A stretch of 64,000 nucleotides of DNA from Reticulitermes speratus (lineage: Eukaryota > Arthropoda > Insecta > Blattodea > Rhinotermitidae). Positions within the stretch are counted from its first letter, which is position 1, and every line of letters starts with the position of its first letter. The stretch is taken from positions 39,302,053 through 39,366,052 of the forward strand of contig JAJKFL010000014.1 of NCBI GenBank assembly GCA_021186555.1. The letters run 5' to 3'. The notes beneath the pieces were generated by a model. That model had not been told where the DNA came from, searched no databases, and worked only from the letters and a program-made list of their open reading frames with translations. Positions 11,101 through 26,100 of the stretch are shown here, piece after piece. Position numbers and translations under genes: made by a program.

Positions 11101-14100
11101 GAGGCGTCACGAAGGAAATTCACTGGACCCAATTATTATATTATTATAATAATAAATAATAAAATAATAGATTATTGTATTGTATTGTTCTTACGGCACG
11201 TACAGCAGCTCAATAATTTTTCCAAAATCCAGCTCTAGACCGCGAATCCAATCCGCACGCGAATCTAATACGCATCTGATTTTTTAGCCCTCTAAAACTG
11301 TAAAAAGGGTGCGTATTAGATTCGAGAATATACGGTACTTTCTGAACAAGATATTAGATGATAAATTTGTTCTAATAAGTAACTTTAATTCTGTGACAGA
11401 AGGGGAGGTGGTAAATAACAGAGTGCACCACATCGTGTACATCATATTAAATGAAAAGATCAGTAAAACTGGAGAATGTAAGTTTAAGCAAGTTGCCACT
11501 GCTGAGATAAGCCAAGTGGAGGAGTACACAGTTTGTTATAGTAGTGAGAACTCCTGGAAGATTGTTCTCATTGTAGACAAGGCTTAAGGAAGGAGATGTG
11601 TCCTGTACCGGGTCTTCCTCCAGATCGCCCCATTCTTCTGCATCCCAGCCATCTGTTCCCTTCCTCTCCCTGGTTCCTGGAAGGGGACTCTTGGGTTCCA
11701 ACACAGTACATGGTGGGCTTGCTGGGGTCTGTAACAGCCACATCACATTCATAAGCTGCAACTCACAAACAAGTGTCAGACACCTATACACAAATAAAAC
11801 ACAAAACCACACACAAGCAGACACACAAATATATGTATGATATTTAAGGTTTTCAAAACAGAGTACAAGATGACATTCTTCTAAGCTGTAATGCTGCAGT
11901 CTGGCAGCCAGGCACTAACATCTGCGTGCCAAATTCCAGAAGATGGTGATCTGTGTACACACACTTCATATTCCCAATAATTTTACTTGTATACACACAT
12001 ATATATCTGTGATAAGTGGGTCCCTGTCACCAAGGCAAAGAGTGTCCTTAGGTTGTGAATGGAGGAACAGCCTCCAATGTGGAAGGTACCTGCAAATATA
12101 TTAACTAAGCAGTCGCGGACAACCCACAAGGGGTGGTCCTCCAGCTGGCAGTGGCGGGGAGGGGGGGGGGCAGTGCTAACAGCTCCTCGCTATAAAAACT
12201 TACCATGTTACAAACCATTCAAAAAGCATCGAACTTGGACTGATCCTTTGGTACGACATAATCTAAAGGCTCACAAGACTCGGCATGTAGAACGTGAGAA
12301 GCCTGCATAGGTCAGGGACACAATAGTGGCCAGCGAATTAGCGAGGTATAGGTTAGATTTAGAGGGTGTACAGAAGGTTAAGTGGGACAAGGGAGGCACT
12401 GTATGAGCAGAGAAGTATACTTTTAAATACAGAAAAGGAAATGAAAATCATCAATTTAGGGGCAGGATTGTTTGTAAATCTGAGAATAGTATCAGCACTT
12501 AAGAGAACTGAGTTTGTTAGTGATAAAAAAGGTCAAAAAAGGTAAAGTTCACCCTAGAACACGCCATGAAAGCCCTGAGGGGAAGAGGACATATAGCTGT
12601 ACTCTTTCTTTAACCTTAGTGCCAGATGGAGGCAAGAGGTCAATGCCATGCCCCAGTCGCTCCACCCCTGGGAAAGATACCTGGTACCCATTGTACATGA
12701 GGCTGGGTGGGCTCTAGGGCCAGTCTGGATAGGTGCAGAAAATTTTGCCCCCACCAGAATTTGATCCCCGAACTGTACAGCCCGTAGAGAGTCGCTATAC
12801 TGACTACACCTTCCTGGCCCTATATGTTAGTGATAGGACGTTATATATAGTGCTGAGAGGTTGCTGGTGTGATATTATTGTTCTGAATGTGCATGCACCA
12901 ATTGAAGATAAAAGTGATGACTCAAAGGACAGTTTCTATGAGGAATTAGAGCAGGTGTTCAGTCACTTGCCCACGTATCACATGAAAATTCTGTTAGGAG
13001 ATTTCAATGCAAAATTGCGGAGAGAAGATGTCCTAAAACTGACAACTGGGAAAGAGAGTTTACATGAGGGCAGTAATGACAATGGTGTTAGAGTAGTAAA
13101 CTTTGCCATGTCAAAAAATCTAGTTGCTAACAGCACATGTTCCTGCATCAAAACATTCATAAATGCATGTGGACTTCTCCTGATGGGATGTAAAAGAACC
13201 TTATGGGCATGAATTGAGATGTTTCATAAGCAAAATTCAGTGGGCATTTCTCACCCAAGTCTCCTGATTGACTGCTAGATGGCTCTGGCAGTCATATCAG
13301 GATGAGTAGAAATTGTGCAGTCAGTGGACTGGTCACCCACTACAGAATGCACACTTACAGACCAAGAAACCTCTGAAAAGAGGCCCTATGCTCCGCAAGG
13401 AGCGACAGGAGGAAAACTAACTAAAACTATGTTCTTACAGATTCCTTTAATGAACAAAAGGAACAGAATATATAACAATTAACACAGAGCTTAGGATAAA
13501 GTGACAATCCTGGAAAAAGAACTTATGATTCTGCCACCACATGAACACAAAATGTGAAGACACTCACCTCCATATCACCCCAGTTCTCTGTGTCCCATGT
13601 GTCATCATAGTCAGACACGGAGTCAGCCCCTTTACTCTCTTCCTGCTCCAATGATGTCATCGATGTCACACTTGATGTTGTTGTGGAAATGCTGCTGCTA
13701 GAAGGTTGTTCTGCCAACATTACAATGCAATTTATACACAACCAACTCTCACAAAACCTGTTCATATGACTCAGAAAATTATTTAACTTTAGTGCCATCT
13801 GCATGGGTGCACATCTCAAATACACAGTTTTGGAGAATGAACAAAATAATGGGCTTTTTACGCAATGCACTCACAGCTAGCTGTTCCAGTGGCTGTGCAA
13901 CTTAAATCAACCAATGTAAATATCATATTCACTTGAATGCAAGACCAGGTTTCTTCCTTAAATTTGGTGCTTAAATATTTGAGGTTGTCTTCAAGTCATA
14001 TGTGAAGAACCAAACCAGACCGCTCTGAACCAAAACATGTGGAGCCAAACCAAGGCCTGCATCGCCAAATTGTCATGTGTAAACAAAAGAGAGAACAGAG

Positions 14101-17100
14101 CAGGACTGAAGTTAAGTGACACAATCTTCTGTTTTTGTACTTTGTCCATTGTCCAATTTTTTAAAGAAGCACTACATTTTGAAAGCCAGCCCTGTTTCCG
14201 TCTTCAGGCACAGAAGCACCTAACCTGTGAACAACTTAGATCGAGCTAGTCTCAGTCACTGAGCGCCACTGAAATAGCATACCTACTAAGATATGCACAT
14301 GAGAACGGATCTAGTCCAAGGGCAGTAACAGGAAAATGGCTATTGAAAAATTAAAAATTAACTACAATACTCAAAAATATAACCTGGACCAAGCCACAAA
14401 TCAAAAACCATAAAAAAGGCCATTATCTCAGACTGATCAGACCACAGGCATAACATAAAAATCCAGAACACACATATTTAAAATTCTTAACATCACTAAC
14501 ATCATATGTTGAGAAAACTGAGAACCTTCATGGGTTCAAGTAAGTTTATAAACCAAGAAATAAAAATGTATTATTTAGTCAGTATGGATCATAACGGCAT
14601 GGCAGCACATCTCACCAGAAGTGACTGTGAAGTGTTTTAACAAGTGCTGTATATCCAATGCAATGGGTGGGACTGACGATGGTTATGTTGTGGAATGGCA
14701 GTGAAGAGGATGGGGATGTTAGGAGCGAGTGTGAGGAAGATGAAGGCACTGACTGTGACGTTGCAGACAGTGACACTGATTGGTAAAGGCAGATAGTATC
14801 TGACATGCTTTGTGTATTAAGTGTATGAGCTCAATACTAAAATATTTTTTTTAGAAGACATTTTATTCTTGGGGGTTGTCCTAGATTTGTATAAATATAT
14901 TTTCCCTTGGCAGACATGTTTTATTTCAGCGGTCGTCTTAGATTAGAGTTGCCTTGCATTCGCGTAAATATTAAAATGTATGGTATGGTATGGTATGTGT
15001 TTATAGCTCACCTGCCATACTGTTTGGGACTGAATTCTGAGATCAAAATACACTTCCAATTTAACCACCACTATTCATGCCAGTAGCAACAGAGAAGACA
15101 TTTCCTTACCAATTAACTGTGTTGTGCAACCCTCATAGTGGGAATTCCAGATCCGACTACAATGCAGTTTCACTCGATGAAATGGTGTCATTGGTCCAAT
15201 TCTGATTGTCGTACAGTACATGAAAATATTACCACTTTGTTCTCACACCAGCTCTTCCAGTAAATATTTTCAAATGGTATGCGACATCATGTCCACCCAT
15301 CCTTGCAGCAGGGATAAGACTTGTTCCTTCCATATACCTCCCACACATTTCCCCACTTTCCAGCACTGCAAAGCTAAGTCCCAAACTGTATCTGCCAGTT
15401 TGAGTGTGACTGTTTACAGCATAGTGATGATCTAGCATCTATGGTTCCTAGCAGAGTGGGAGGAATGTGTGCACACTGCAGATTTGGCATAATTATGTAT
15501 AACATGACTGGTGACATTGCACTGTAAGAAACAGTACTGTCCAGAAGCAAGCTGTTTTAAAGCAGTTTCATACAACATCTCTTATTTTGTCACCATTCAA
15601 TGTTACTCCCACAGTTTCATTTCTTAGTTTTGTTTTTTTGTGTGCACAGCATTATGAAGGAGAAAATGAAGCAAAAGCAACTTTCTCTATACATGAGAAA
15701 AAATTCTAGAAGCGATATACTAAGGTCGTTCACATTTAAGCGAGAATTTGTTTCTAAAAAATTTATTCACAATAAAATGGAAAAGTATTACACACTACTT
15801 TTCAATGTAGTCCCTGTTGACTGCCATACACTTGTGCCAACATTCTGGAAGCTTCTTAATTCCATTTTCAAAGAAGGTTTTCGGTTGCTTGTGTATCCAA
15901 CTTTACACAGCTGCAATGACCTCATCAATATTCCGGAATCTCTTGCCTCCTAAAACCCTCTTCATTGGTCCAAACAAATGATAATCAGATGGAGCTAAGT
16001 CTGGACTGTACCGTGGATGAGGCAGGACATCCCACTTCAGTTTCAGTAGAGTTGCCATCATTAAAAGCCGCAGTGTGAGGACGAACATTGTCCTGGAGGA
16101 AGCAAACTGAATTCTGCCTTTTTTTTCGATTTAAGCGGACTGCCGACTTCATTTTTTATTCAGGAGAGTTGAATAGTACTGCGCATTGATGGTTTTTTGA
16201 CCAGTGAGAAAGTCCAGGTGAATGATACAATTGGAATTCCAGAACACAGCAGTCATGATTTTCCCCGCTGAAAAAATTGCTTTTGCTTTTTTTGGGGGGT
16301 GGAGAATGGGTGTGTTTGCACTGCTTGCTTGCTCTTTTTGATTCAGGAGTGAAGTTGTGGACACAGGTCTCATCACAGGTCACAACTGAGTCCAAAAATT
16401 CGGCTCCTTCTCTCTCGTATCGTTGCAAAAGTTGAGTAATGACAACTAAACGCCTTTCCCTGTGCTCCAGTGACAGGAGCCGTGGGACCCACCTTGCGCT
16501 CACTTTACTTTCAACTCGTTGTGCAGAATTTCTTCAACACTCCCTACACTAATTCCTACTTCCTGTGACAGTTCAAGAACAGTTATGCAACGATTAGCCC
16601 GAATAAGTTCACCAATTTTCAAAACGTTGTCTGGATTGACAGAAGTTCTTGGTTGCCGAGCGTGAGGTTCATTTTCAACACTGTCTCATCCTTCTCGAAA
16701 TTATTTCGCCCAACTGAACAACCTTGGCTGTGACAAACATTCATCCGCAAGCTGTGCTTGAAGCCTGGTAAAGATTTCAGAAGGAATGACACCTTCCTTC
16801 ATGAGAAATTTGGTAATTATATGCTGCGCAACACTGTTGGGTACTGCTTGCACTGCCAACTTGATTGCACCTGATAGTTGAGGTGGAGAGGGACCCAACT
16901 AGTATGGGTTGCAAGTTTAAACATGTCATAACTTGTCAGCGCAAGCACATTCATACAAGTTGATTTGTGCTCGAGGGGGAACGAAATTCTCGTTTAAATT
17001 TGAACAACCCACGTACAAAGGTGATATCCTAACAAAATATGAAATCAGGCCACTGACACCATATTTCTGAAATACAAGCGGAAAGTCACAAAGCACAATT

Positions 17101-20100
17101 CTTCTGCCATTCAACCACAGAGGAAAAGATCTGCTATTAAAAACAATGAAGGGGGCAAAGCTGTAGGAGGTTTCGTGATACATAAATGATGAACATTCCA
17201 GTGAATGAACCACTGCTGTGTCAGCAAGTCCGATCACTCACTGGATCATTCTGCCTAACAAAATTTAATGAAGTGTGGATTGGCTCCCTACACTTTCAAC
17301 ACAGCACCAAGCATTTGGTGTTTTGTGAATGACCAAGAAATATGACCCAGATCATGTAATGGACAGCAGTGGAGTCCTCCAAGAATGTGCCAAGAAATCA
17401 TTACTACAACAGGTGCACAGAAAATATTTCAGGATTTTTAAGAAGCAGGTACGGTACGTTTGTCTCTTACTCATTTCTTTACATGTTCGTTACTATAATT
17501 CCAAAATTTTTAAAAATTTTGATGTAAGAAAATTTCATTATAACAAAGACAATTTCATTTCACCAAGATTTCACTGTGTCTTTAGTTGAGAACAGAATAC
17601 ATCATCAGAAGCAAGAGGATCATGTCTAGTAAACCAGCGTAATCATCACAGCCATCACACAATTTTAAAGGGAGATTGCACACACAGGCCAAGAACTTTG
17701 AATAACACTGTATACAGTTACAACAAACAGTGCCCAGGCAACTGGGCGTGCTCATTGTTGCTAGCAACTCACATTATCACACTGGCCACAGTAACAGTAG
17801 GGAGTGAAGGAATATACAAAAAAAATTAGAGCAAACACTACCTGCAGAACCAAACTTCCTCAGGCCCTCGCTAAAAAGTGGCATTAGCAGACTAGACATG
17901 GTAAAACTCAAAAGTGTGTGAATAACAAACAGTACCGAGAGAGCCAGGCTTGCTCAATGTCCTGCTGGTCACCGGCGTTATTGACTTGACTGTGTCAGAT
18001 TGACTGCGGTAAAATTTAGAAGTGACTGCAGTCACAGCCCAACCTGCCCACGTGGCAGCAGCGTTTGACAAGCTTGGTGTGGACGTGTGGACATCAGCCT
18101 CTGCAACAACAATCACATAGTATTCATCTTATGTCAATGTCACAAATAATGGCAACCCACTGTTGCAACAGGCACCACCCACACAAGATGCAGTTCTAAC
18201 ATAACATAACATAACATAACTGCACCACCATGGAATACACTCATCACCTATCTACATGGAGCAGAATCCTTAAGAAGCCAATAGTCACTCAGGCGCTCAA
18301 GAAATTTCAAGCTTTCCATGAAGCCTGATCATTTGTAACCATAAACACCACCACTGACCCAGACAAAGTGAGTTACGCTCACATTTCCTTCACTTTCACA
18401 TCCAACTTGTAAGCTCGTACTGCTGTGTCTGTGTTCTCAATCACAAATAAAGTTTTGGTTCCTTCTGGATCGGTACGAACATGAACATCCATAATTCCAC
18501 TATGCTCTGTGAAAAGTGAAGTGTTCTATGGCCACCTTATTGAGAAAATTGCAATTACATTACTGAATGGGCACAAACGACAAAATCACAGCCCACGATG
18601 TGTTCGATAGCAAATGCAGTAATAAGGCAAATGCTGGTCACCCTCACCTTATACTCAGTTTTACTTGTAAGTCCCAGGCTCACTCAGTGTACTTTATTCT
18701 CCTGCACTTACCCATTGATTCTCTCAAGGTGGGATCCTCTGACACTTTTTCAAGCTTTCCCAGGTATCCCTTGATGGCCCTGAACACATTATCACGCACA
18801 GACTTCTCTGGGTCAACTGTGAGCTGGCACAGCGCAGGCAGAATGCGTACTGCAACCTCAGACAGAAGAAAATACTGCTGTGTGGCGGCTAGTGCTAACA
18901 CACCTAAACAAAAAACAGCAGTGACAGGCTCCACACACAGCATGGGATAACACCACTAACCAAGTGCCTGGCAAAGGGTTCTTATTGAGACAGCATACTG
19001 AATCATATCCTATTCTCCAGTATCCATTTAAATTTTGTTCCCAACTATAAATTGGTCTCCTGTCATTCAGCATACTGTATGCACTTTCCCATTTCCGCAG
19101 TATTGCTACATGCCTAATTCAACTCTCAATTTTCATTTTTTCACTTCTCTTCATTCACTTACCTCTTCCAGTACTTTGTTCACGGACACCCTCAATGTAC
19201 ACTCTCTCCACAAAACAACAGACTGAATTAATGTAAAATTTAGAATAAACAAAAACACTTTTTATGAAAGTAAGGAAGGCAGTTCTGCTGAAATTTCATG
19301 AAGCCATATTTAATGCTTCCATGGGCAGAAAACAAGTGCTGAGAAAAAAATTACATACAGAAAACTTAATATTCAAAGAGAACCTTAAATAAATGGGCAC
19401 TTCACTATATGTGGATCAGGATACTAGACAATAATAAAGAGCCAAAAATGCAGAACAGAAATGGAGGTGTTATCTTAGAGGAGTGGCTGAATACTAGTGC
19501 AGATATACAGACAGCTGGTATTAACAAAAGAACAAGACATGACTGGCTCTTGAACACACCCAGCTACAGGGGTTCTGTCCCTGGTGGTAAAGTAAGCAAC
19601 ATGTGAAGCCAACTCCCCCACCTCCATTCAGTGAAAAGGTTAAGAATGAGTGGAGCTCTAGTTCTATACCGCACAAACCTCTATGGCATGCACACGGGCA
19701 ATTTTATTGCAACAAACAAAGAGGAGGAAGGAGGACAGAAATGGCAGAAAGATGAGTTCTAACAAACTAGAATTTGAAGCTAAGTGGGCTGACTTACCAG
19801 CACTGCGGGCAGGAGGGAATGGGTCCCGCATGGCACGGATGAATGCAGAGATAAGCACCTTCTGTCGTATCTGGGGATGGAGGTGCTGGGCAATCTTGCC
19901 AAGACATACAGTAGTATTGGTCCTTATGCCACCCTGCAAACAAAATGCACAATGTTATCAACCGTCTAACACACCTGGCACCCCATTTGTAACATGCTGC
20001 TCCTCACCTGGTCATCCTTGGACTGCAGCCTGGCAAAGTGGCGCATAACCTCCACATTCAGGTTATTGTAGTTGAGCTTGGGAGCAAGGTGAATCACAGA

Positions 20101-23100
20101 CTGCAACACACATAAATGTTAGGACCATGTGGCTTGCCAGTAAGACACTCATTATTACTGAAAAGCCCATTTACCTTGACCGTCTGCTCTCGAATGGTTG
20201 GGTTCGTGTCCATAAAGCCATGTGCTACATGGGGGAAGATCTGGTCATTTACTGTAGCTGCCTGCAAATGTCCTGCCAACAGTCACATGAAATATGCCAA
20301 TTTTACACACTATACTGTAAATGTCTGTTTACTAACCTGGCGTATGTTAGTAGCTCCCACCTGCTGTATGAACCACAGTATTTTACCTCAAGTTTAACCA
20401 CTATGAGATATACTGGAACTTGGATTATTGAGCAACTTAAATGAAAACAAGATAGGCAATATATATATATAACATAACATTGAGGCGTGTTCGCATTACC
20501 ACTGTTGCAGTGGAAACACAACAATGCATTCTATGAGATCTATGCTCTTCTGGGATAATACGCGTGACGATTGGTGATCCTTTACCACTTGACCCTGTGT
20601 AATATCCCAGAAGAACACAGATCTCATGAACATCGTGGCAGAAGCCTGAAATCACGAATGCATTCCATGTGTGCTGCTGAGTTACGCGTCACTGTCATCT
20701 ATATAAAAATAACGAGTGTTGCACAACAATGCTTTTAAGGCAAATTTATGTTGCCGTCAACAATAAAACGTACGAAGGTCTTCATGTAAAGTGCCTGATG
20801 CTGCACTGAAACAAAAGGACGTCCATTTGCCCATGGTTTTCTTTATATGTACAATTTGGCTACAGATCATAATGAGAGATAATTTGTTGCACAGTGTCTC
20901 AGTTTTTGTGTCACTGTAAAACATTTTAGGAGATCAGAAGAAATTCATCAATTATGAAGGAATAAGTATTAAACATTATGAGAGTATGTGTGTATTCTTG
21001 CCTTAGTTATCCAGCACGTCAATCACATCTTTTCTGTGCCACATTATGTCATCTGTGGCCTGTCTGGCTATACCATATTTTTCCACATTATCTCATGAAC
21101 AGCAGGATTTTCATAAAAAATTTAATGAATATAAAATGTGTGTTTTCATTTTCTCTACCACGTTTGTCTGAAACATTTCACATTCTAAGCAGAATTCAGC
21201 AAGATATTATCATAAACGTACTTAGGTCTTCATGTTAATTGTTCTACTTGTCAGATTTTAACAAAACTTGAATTTTTGACACATTTTTTAAAAATCCTCA
21301 AATATCAAATTTCATGAAAAGCCATACAGTGGAAGCTGAGATGTTCCATGCGGACAGACAGAAAGACAGACAGACAGATGGACGGACAGACATGACAAAG
21401 CTAATAGATGCTTTTCGCAATTTTGCAAATGTGCCTAAAAATTATACAGAAACAGTGAAACCTACTGTTCATAAACTGTGGTGTTATGTCAACCCAGTTG
21501 ATATGTTACTAGCATGAAGATTACTGTCTAACAGGATGTGACAATGCGTAGTCTGGTAGCTAGTTACCATTTTTGAGAACTCTGCTGTCACTATCTTCTA
21601 CCCTGAAGATGAAAGTACCATGTTCCTCTTAAATGGTAACTAGCTACCTAAATACACCACATGACAATATTCTTCATAGTATTTTCACAGATACTAGCAC
21701 AATCTGTGACACTACATTACAATGAACAAGGACAGAATATGATCATTCTGTCAAGTCTGTGTATTCTGCCCTGAAAACCTAATGAATGTGCATATGCAAG
21801 TACTGTTTTCAACATAATTGTAGACTTGTGAGAGACGTTTCTAACATAACTGTATACATGTAAATACCGTTTTAACACAGTCACACAATACATGTGAAAA
21901 GCACTGACCTATGAAGTGCTCAAGCTGCTGCAGAAGTCGTATCCGCGTGGCTCTGTCGGTGGACGTAAACAATTTCACGACACATGGCACTATCTTGCTC
22001 TGGTAATCTGGTTCATCTAGTAGCCGACCAAGCTGTAACAGTGCAAGCAGAGTGATGGCCAAACTGTGCAGCAACATACACTTAATCCCAACTTTGGAAT
22101 TAATTACAATAATAAAACTATGCCACATTCAGAATTTAAAGCCAACAGTAGTTTTCATGGTAATGTGAACTGGAGACTGATCTGGTACATAAATGTATGG
22201 TGGAAGTTGAGCTATGCATATAACTTAAAATGATATTCCACCTTGAACATAGGCATGAGGACAACAGACCCTGCATCCCCATACTCAAACGCAGTGATAA
22301 GCTGTGGTAGAATCTTGTGGCGGCAAACATTCTCAGGGAAGTTGTCCAGCTGAGGTGTAATGGCACTAAAAAATCGGTTTTTCTCTCCTTTATCCTTAAT
22401 CTGGATTTCCTCAAGAAAAAGGAGAGTATCAACCAAGTCATTCTTGAAGTAGCCCCCCAGCTTACGGCAGCGTGTGATAACATCTGCAGGGTTTGGTCGG
22501 GATGATGGGTTTGCTCCCACTAACTCACAGTACACTGCACTCAGCTGCTTTGGGATCTGCAACAGTGTGGGGACATTCCTGGCATAAGCAGCGCTGTCAA
22601 CAGTAATCGTACTTTGTGTTTTTGGTAGTTACATTCACAATAACACAAAATCTGGAAGTAATAAAACTATATGAAATGGGACATTATAATGAGGACCATT
22701 ACATTTTCCAAATCCTTCAAAGCAGTTTGTTGAGGAAGTTGACCATTGAATACTTCCCAGATCAGGCAGCCAAGGCCCCACATGTCTGTGGAACTGAAAG
22801 AAAGACAAAGGACAAAGTTTCATAAGCTGCATATTTGAAACTCTGATTTTTGAAACATTTAACACCTTTGAACAATTTTTTGATCTGTCACCCTTTAAAA
22901 CAAGTTACGCTTTCTGTTGGTGTCTACATAACACATAGACCGTTATGACTTCACACACATGAACAGTTCATAACACTGGCAAATTGCACTTCTTCAATAG
23001 TATTAGCCAAACTGCAACTGCCTCGACAGTGGAAGGAGTCAATCATTGTACCTATTTATAAGGCTGATAAAAACAGACTGTAGTAATTATTGAGGCATAT

Positions 23101-26100
23101 CACTGTTACCAGATGCATACAAAATTTTATCCAACATCCTTCTGTCAAGTTCATCCCCATATGCAGACAAAATTATTGGGATAATCAGTGTGGATTTTGA
23201 TGTAATATATCAACTACTGATCATAAATACTGCATTCATCAAGAGAAAAAATGGGAATACAATGGGGCAGTACATCAGCTATTTATAGACTTCAAGAAAG
23301 CTTATGATTCAGTTAGGAGGGAGGTTTTGTATAATATTCTCGTTGAGTTTGGTATGCCCATGACACTAGTAAGGCTAATAAAAATGTGTCTAAATGAAAC
23401 CTATAGCAGTGTCCAGGTAGGCAACATTTGTCTGACACATTTCGTATTAAGAAAGGTTTTGAAACAAGAATATGCCACCATTGCTTTTCAACTTTGCTTT
23501 AGAATATGCCATTAAGAGTGTTAAGGCAAACAAGGAAGATACACATCAGCATCTGGTTTACGCTGATGATATTATATGGGAGGAGGCATACATACTGTGA
23601 ATAAAAAACACAGAAGCTTTATTTTTCCCTAGTAAGGAGATTGGTCTAGAAGTAAATGCTGAGAAAACTAAGTACATGGTCATGTCTCGTGAACAGAATG
23701 CAGGACAAAATCACAACATAAAGATAGATAGTAAATCCTTTAAAAGAGTGGAACATTTCAAATATTTGGGAACAAGCCTAACAGTTCAAAATTCCATTCA
23801 TTAAAAAATTAAGAGCAGGTTGAACTCAGGAAATGCTTGCTACCATTTGGAACAGAATCTTTTGTCTTTCAGTTTGCTATACAAAAATATAAAGATTAAA
23901 ATATACAGAACTATAATTTTGCCTGCTGTTTTGTATGCATGTGAAAAACTTGGTCTCACATTGAGGGTTAACATAGGCTGAGGGTGTTCGAGAATAGGGT
24001 GCTGAGGAGGATATTTGGGCCTAAGAGGAACGACGGGAGTGGAGAAGACTACATAACAAGGAGCTTTATGATCTGTACTCATCACCAAACATTATTCGAG
24101 TGATCAAATCAAGATGAGATGGGCAGGGCACGTAGCACATATGGGGGAGAGGAGAGGTGCATACAGAGTTTTGCTGGGGAAACCTGAGAGAAAGAGACCA
24201 CTTGAAAGACTTAGGCATAGATGGGAGGATAATATTAAAATCAGTCTTTAAGAGGTGGTGTGGGGAGGCATGGACTGGAGTGCTCTGCCTCAGGACAGGG
24301 ACAGGTGGAGGGTGCTTAGGAATGCAGTTAAGAATCTCCAGGTTCAATAAAATGCAGGAAATTTCTTGACTAGCTGAGGACCTGTTAGCTTCTAAAGAAG
24401 GACTCTGCTCCATGGAGTTAGTTACTCAGTTAGTTAGTTAGTTGGTTTGTTGTTGCTTTTGTCATTGTCATCCTTATTTTTGTTGTTGTTGTTGCTGCTG
24501 CTTTCAGTTGTGACATGGACATCAGGCCAACAACACAGTGATAAGAATTTCTGACAACCACACAACCAGGGATCTCTTTCATACTAAGAATTTAACAAAT
24601 GGCACAATGTGTGTGTGTGTGTGTAATTTCTTTTTCAGACTCAAGGTCTCACAGCTGTAATTATGATGACTGACAGAACATTTCAGAAGACCCCCCTGCT
24701 CCATAATCAGGGTAGATCAACAAGGGCAGAGACTCCATCCTTATTTACCTTTCTGGTTGATTGGTTGGTGCATGGCTTACTCATCTACCATGAAGATGGA
24801 CGCAGCAACATCCTCTGAATCACTAGTAACTTCTACCACATTAAAGTGCCACATTCCAGAAGACAGAAACCTTGATAATTTGGTTTTGTTCAAGATAACA
24901 TAGACTTATATCATAAGATTAAAAATTAAAGATCTCTTCTTGATTCACACAATACTTTCTCAACTAAACACATTATACTCTTCTACTGGATGGAGGAGGA
25001 ATCGTGTAATACTTCAGTTAACTACATAAAGCAGCTTAGCAAACCCACAGAAATCTTTTTTTGGTACAGCTGGCCACCAGATCCAGAACACACAAACCTG
25101 AGACTTGTGAAGACAAAGTTAACTGCCAACTAGCATTCTGATTGTAATCAACAATTAAACATTACAGCATTTAACTACATTTCGCAAAGACATGCACTTT
25201 CTTTAGTTTAAACAGTTCCCATGCCACAAGTCAGCACCAAAATTATACCCCCACTAAAAACACGAGTTGGTACCATCAACAAGACACACTAAATCATACA
25301 GTTCTGCCTTAAACATGTTCTGTACAGAAACATCACACTACTGAACCATTTATGTTATCCCAATATTGAAAACAACTCCACGTTATACAGTCTCTGATAT
25401 GACCTTGATAATTCGTACCCTGTACTCTGAACTACATACTCTATAAAACTTTATGGTTACAATTTATGCTCATCATTATTACCTTTCAAGCCAAATGACT
25501 ACATATTCTTGAATTATAAAGGTCAGCCAGTGTGACTCAGGAACAACCCACCAACATCCACCATTCATAGAACCCTGTCAATATTTAATCCAGGTACAGT
25601 ATAAGCTACTTTATAAAGCACATTTGGGACCAAAGGGTTGCTACATATCGCAGTTTTCTGGGCATTTTAATGTTCTACCCAACATGTATTTTCACATACT
25701 GAGCAACCCCATGGACCAACTTAACCCTTTAATTTGTTGATGTCCTGTCCCATTTTCCCTGCTGCACTTTCTATTCCCTATCTGTCTCTACTTATGTGAC
25801 AGTGTCCAAGACATACATTTTGCAGTTGCTATCGTAACTTTTTTGTTTACACTAATTATCCAGAAATACTTTTACTTTCTGAACTCTTGGAATCAGTTCC
25901 GGGTGCTGCTGGCAGACGGAATAGTAAAATGTATTGGACCTCTGTAAATTTCCAGTTAACAGAGCTTTTGAGATCATTCACTGCCAGATGAACCAGCTTT
26001 TTCTGAACTTCCCAAACACACCTCTACAACTACATTATCAGATTCTAATTTATGACTCAAGTCCCTACCACTTTGTGATGAGCCTCTGTTTGCTGGGGTC

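Noticed and set aside
12733-13212. 159-aa open frame as a host gene
   Set aside because: It is the endonuclease domain of a LINE, with the start inside the SINE and no gene structure.
20175-20261. Shorter version of SCYL1 exon 8 starting at 20261
   Set aside because: It has a usable AG but breaks phase with exon 7; the 20272 acceptor restores phase and the family length.
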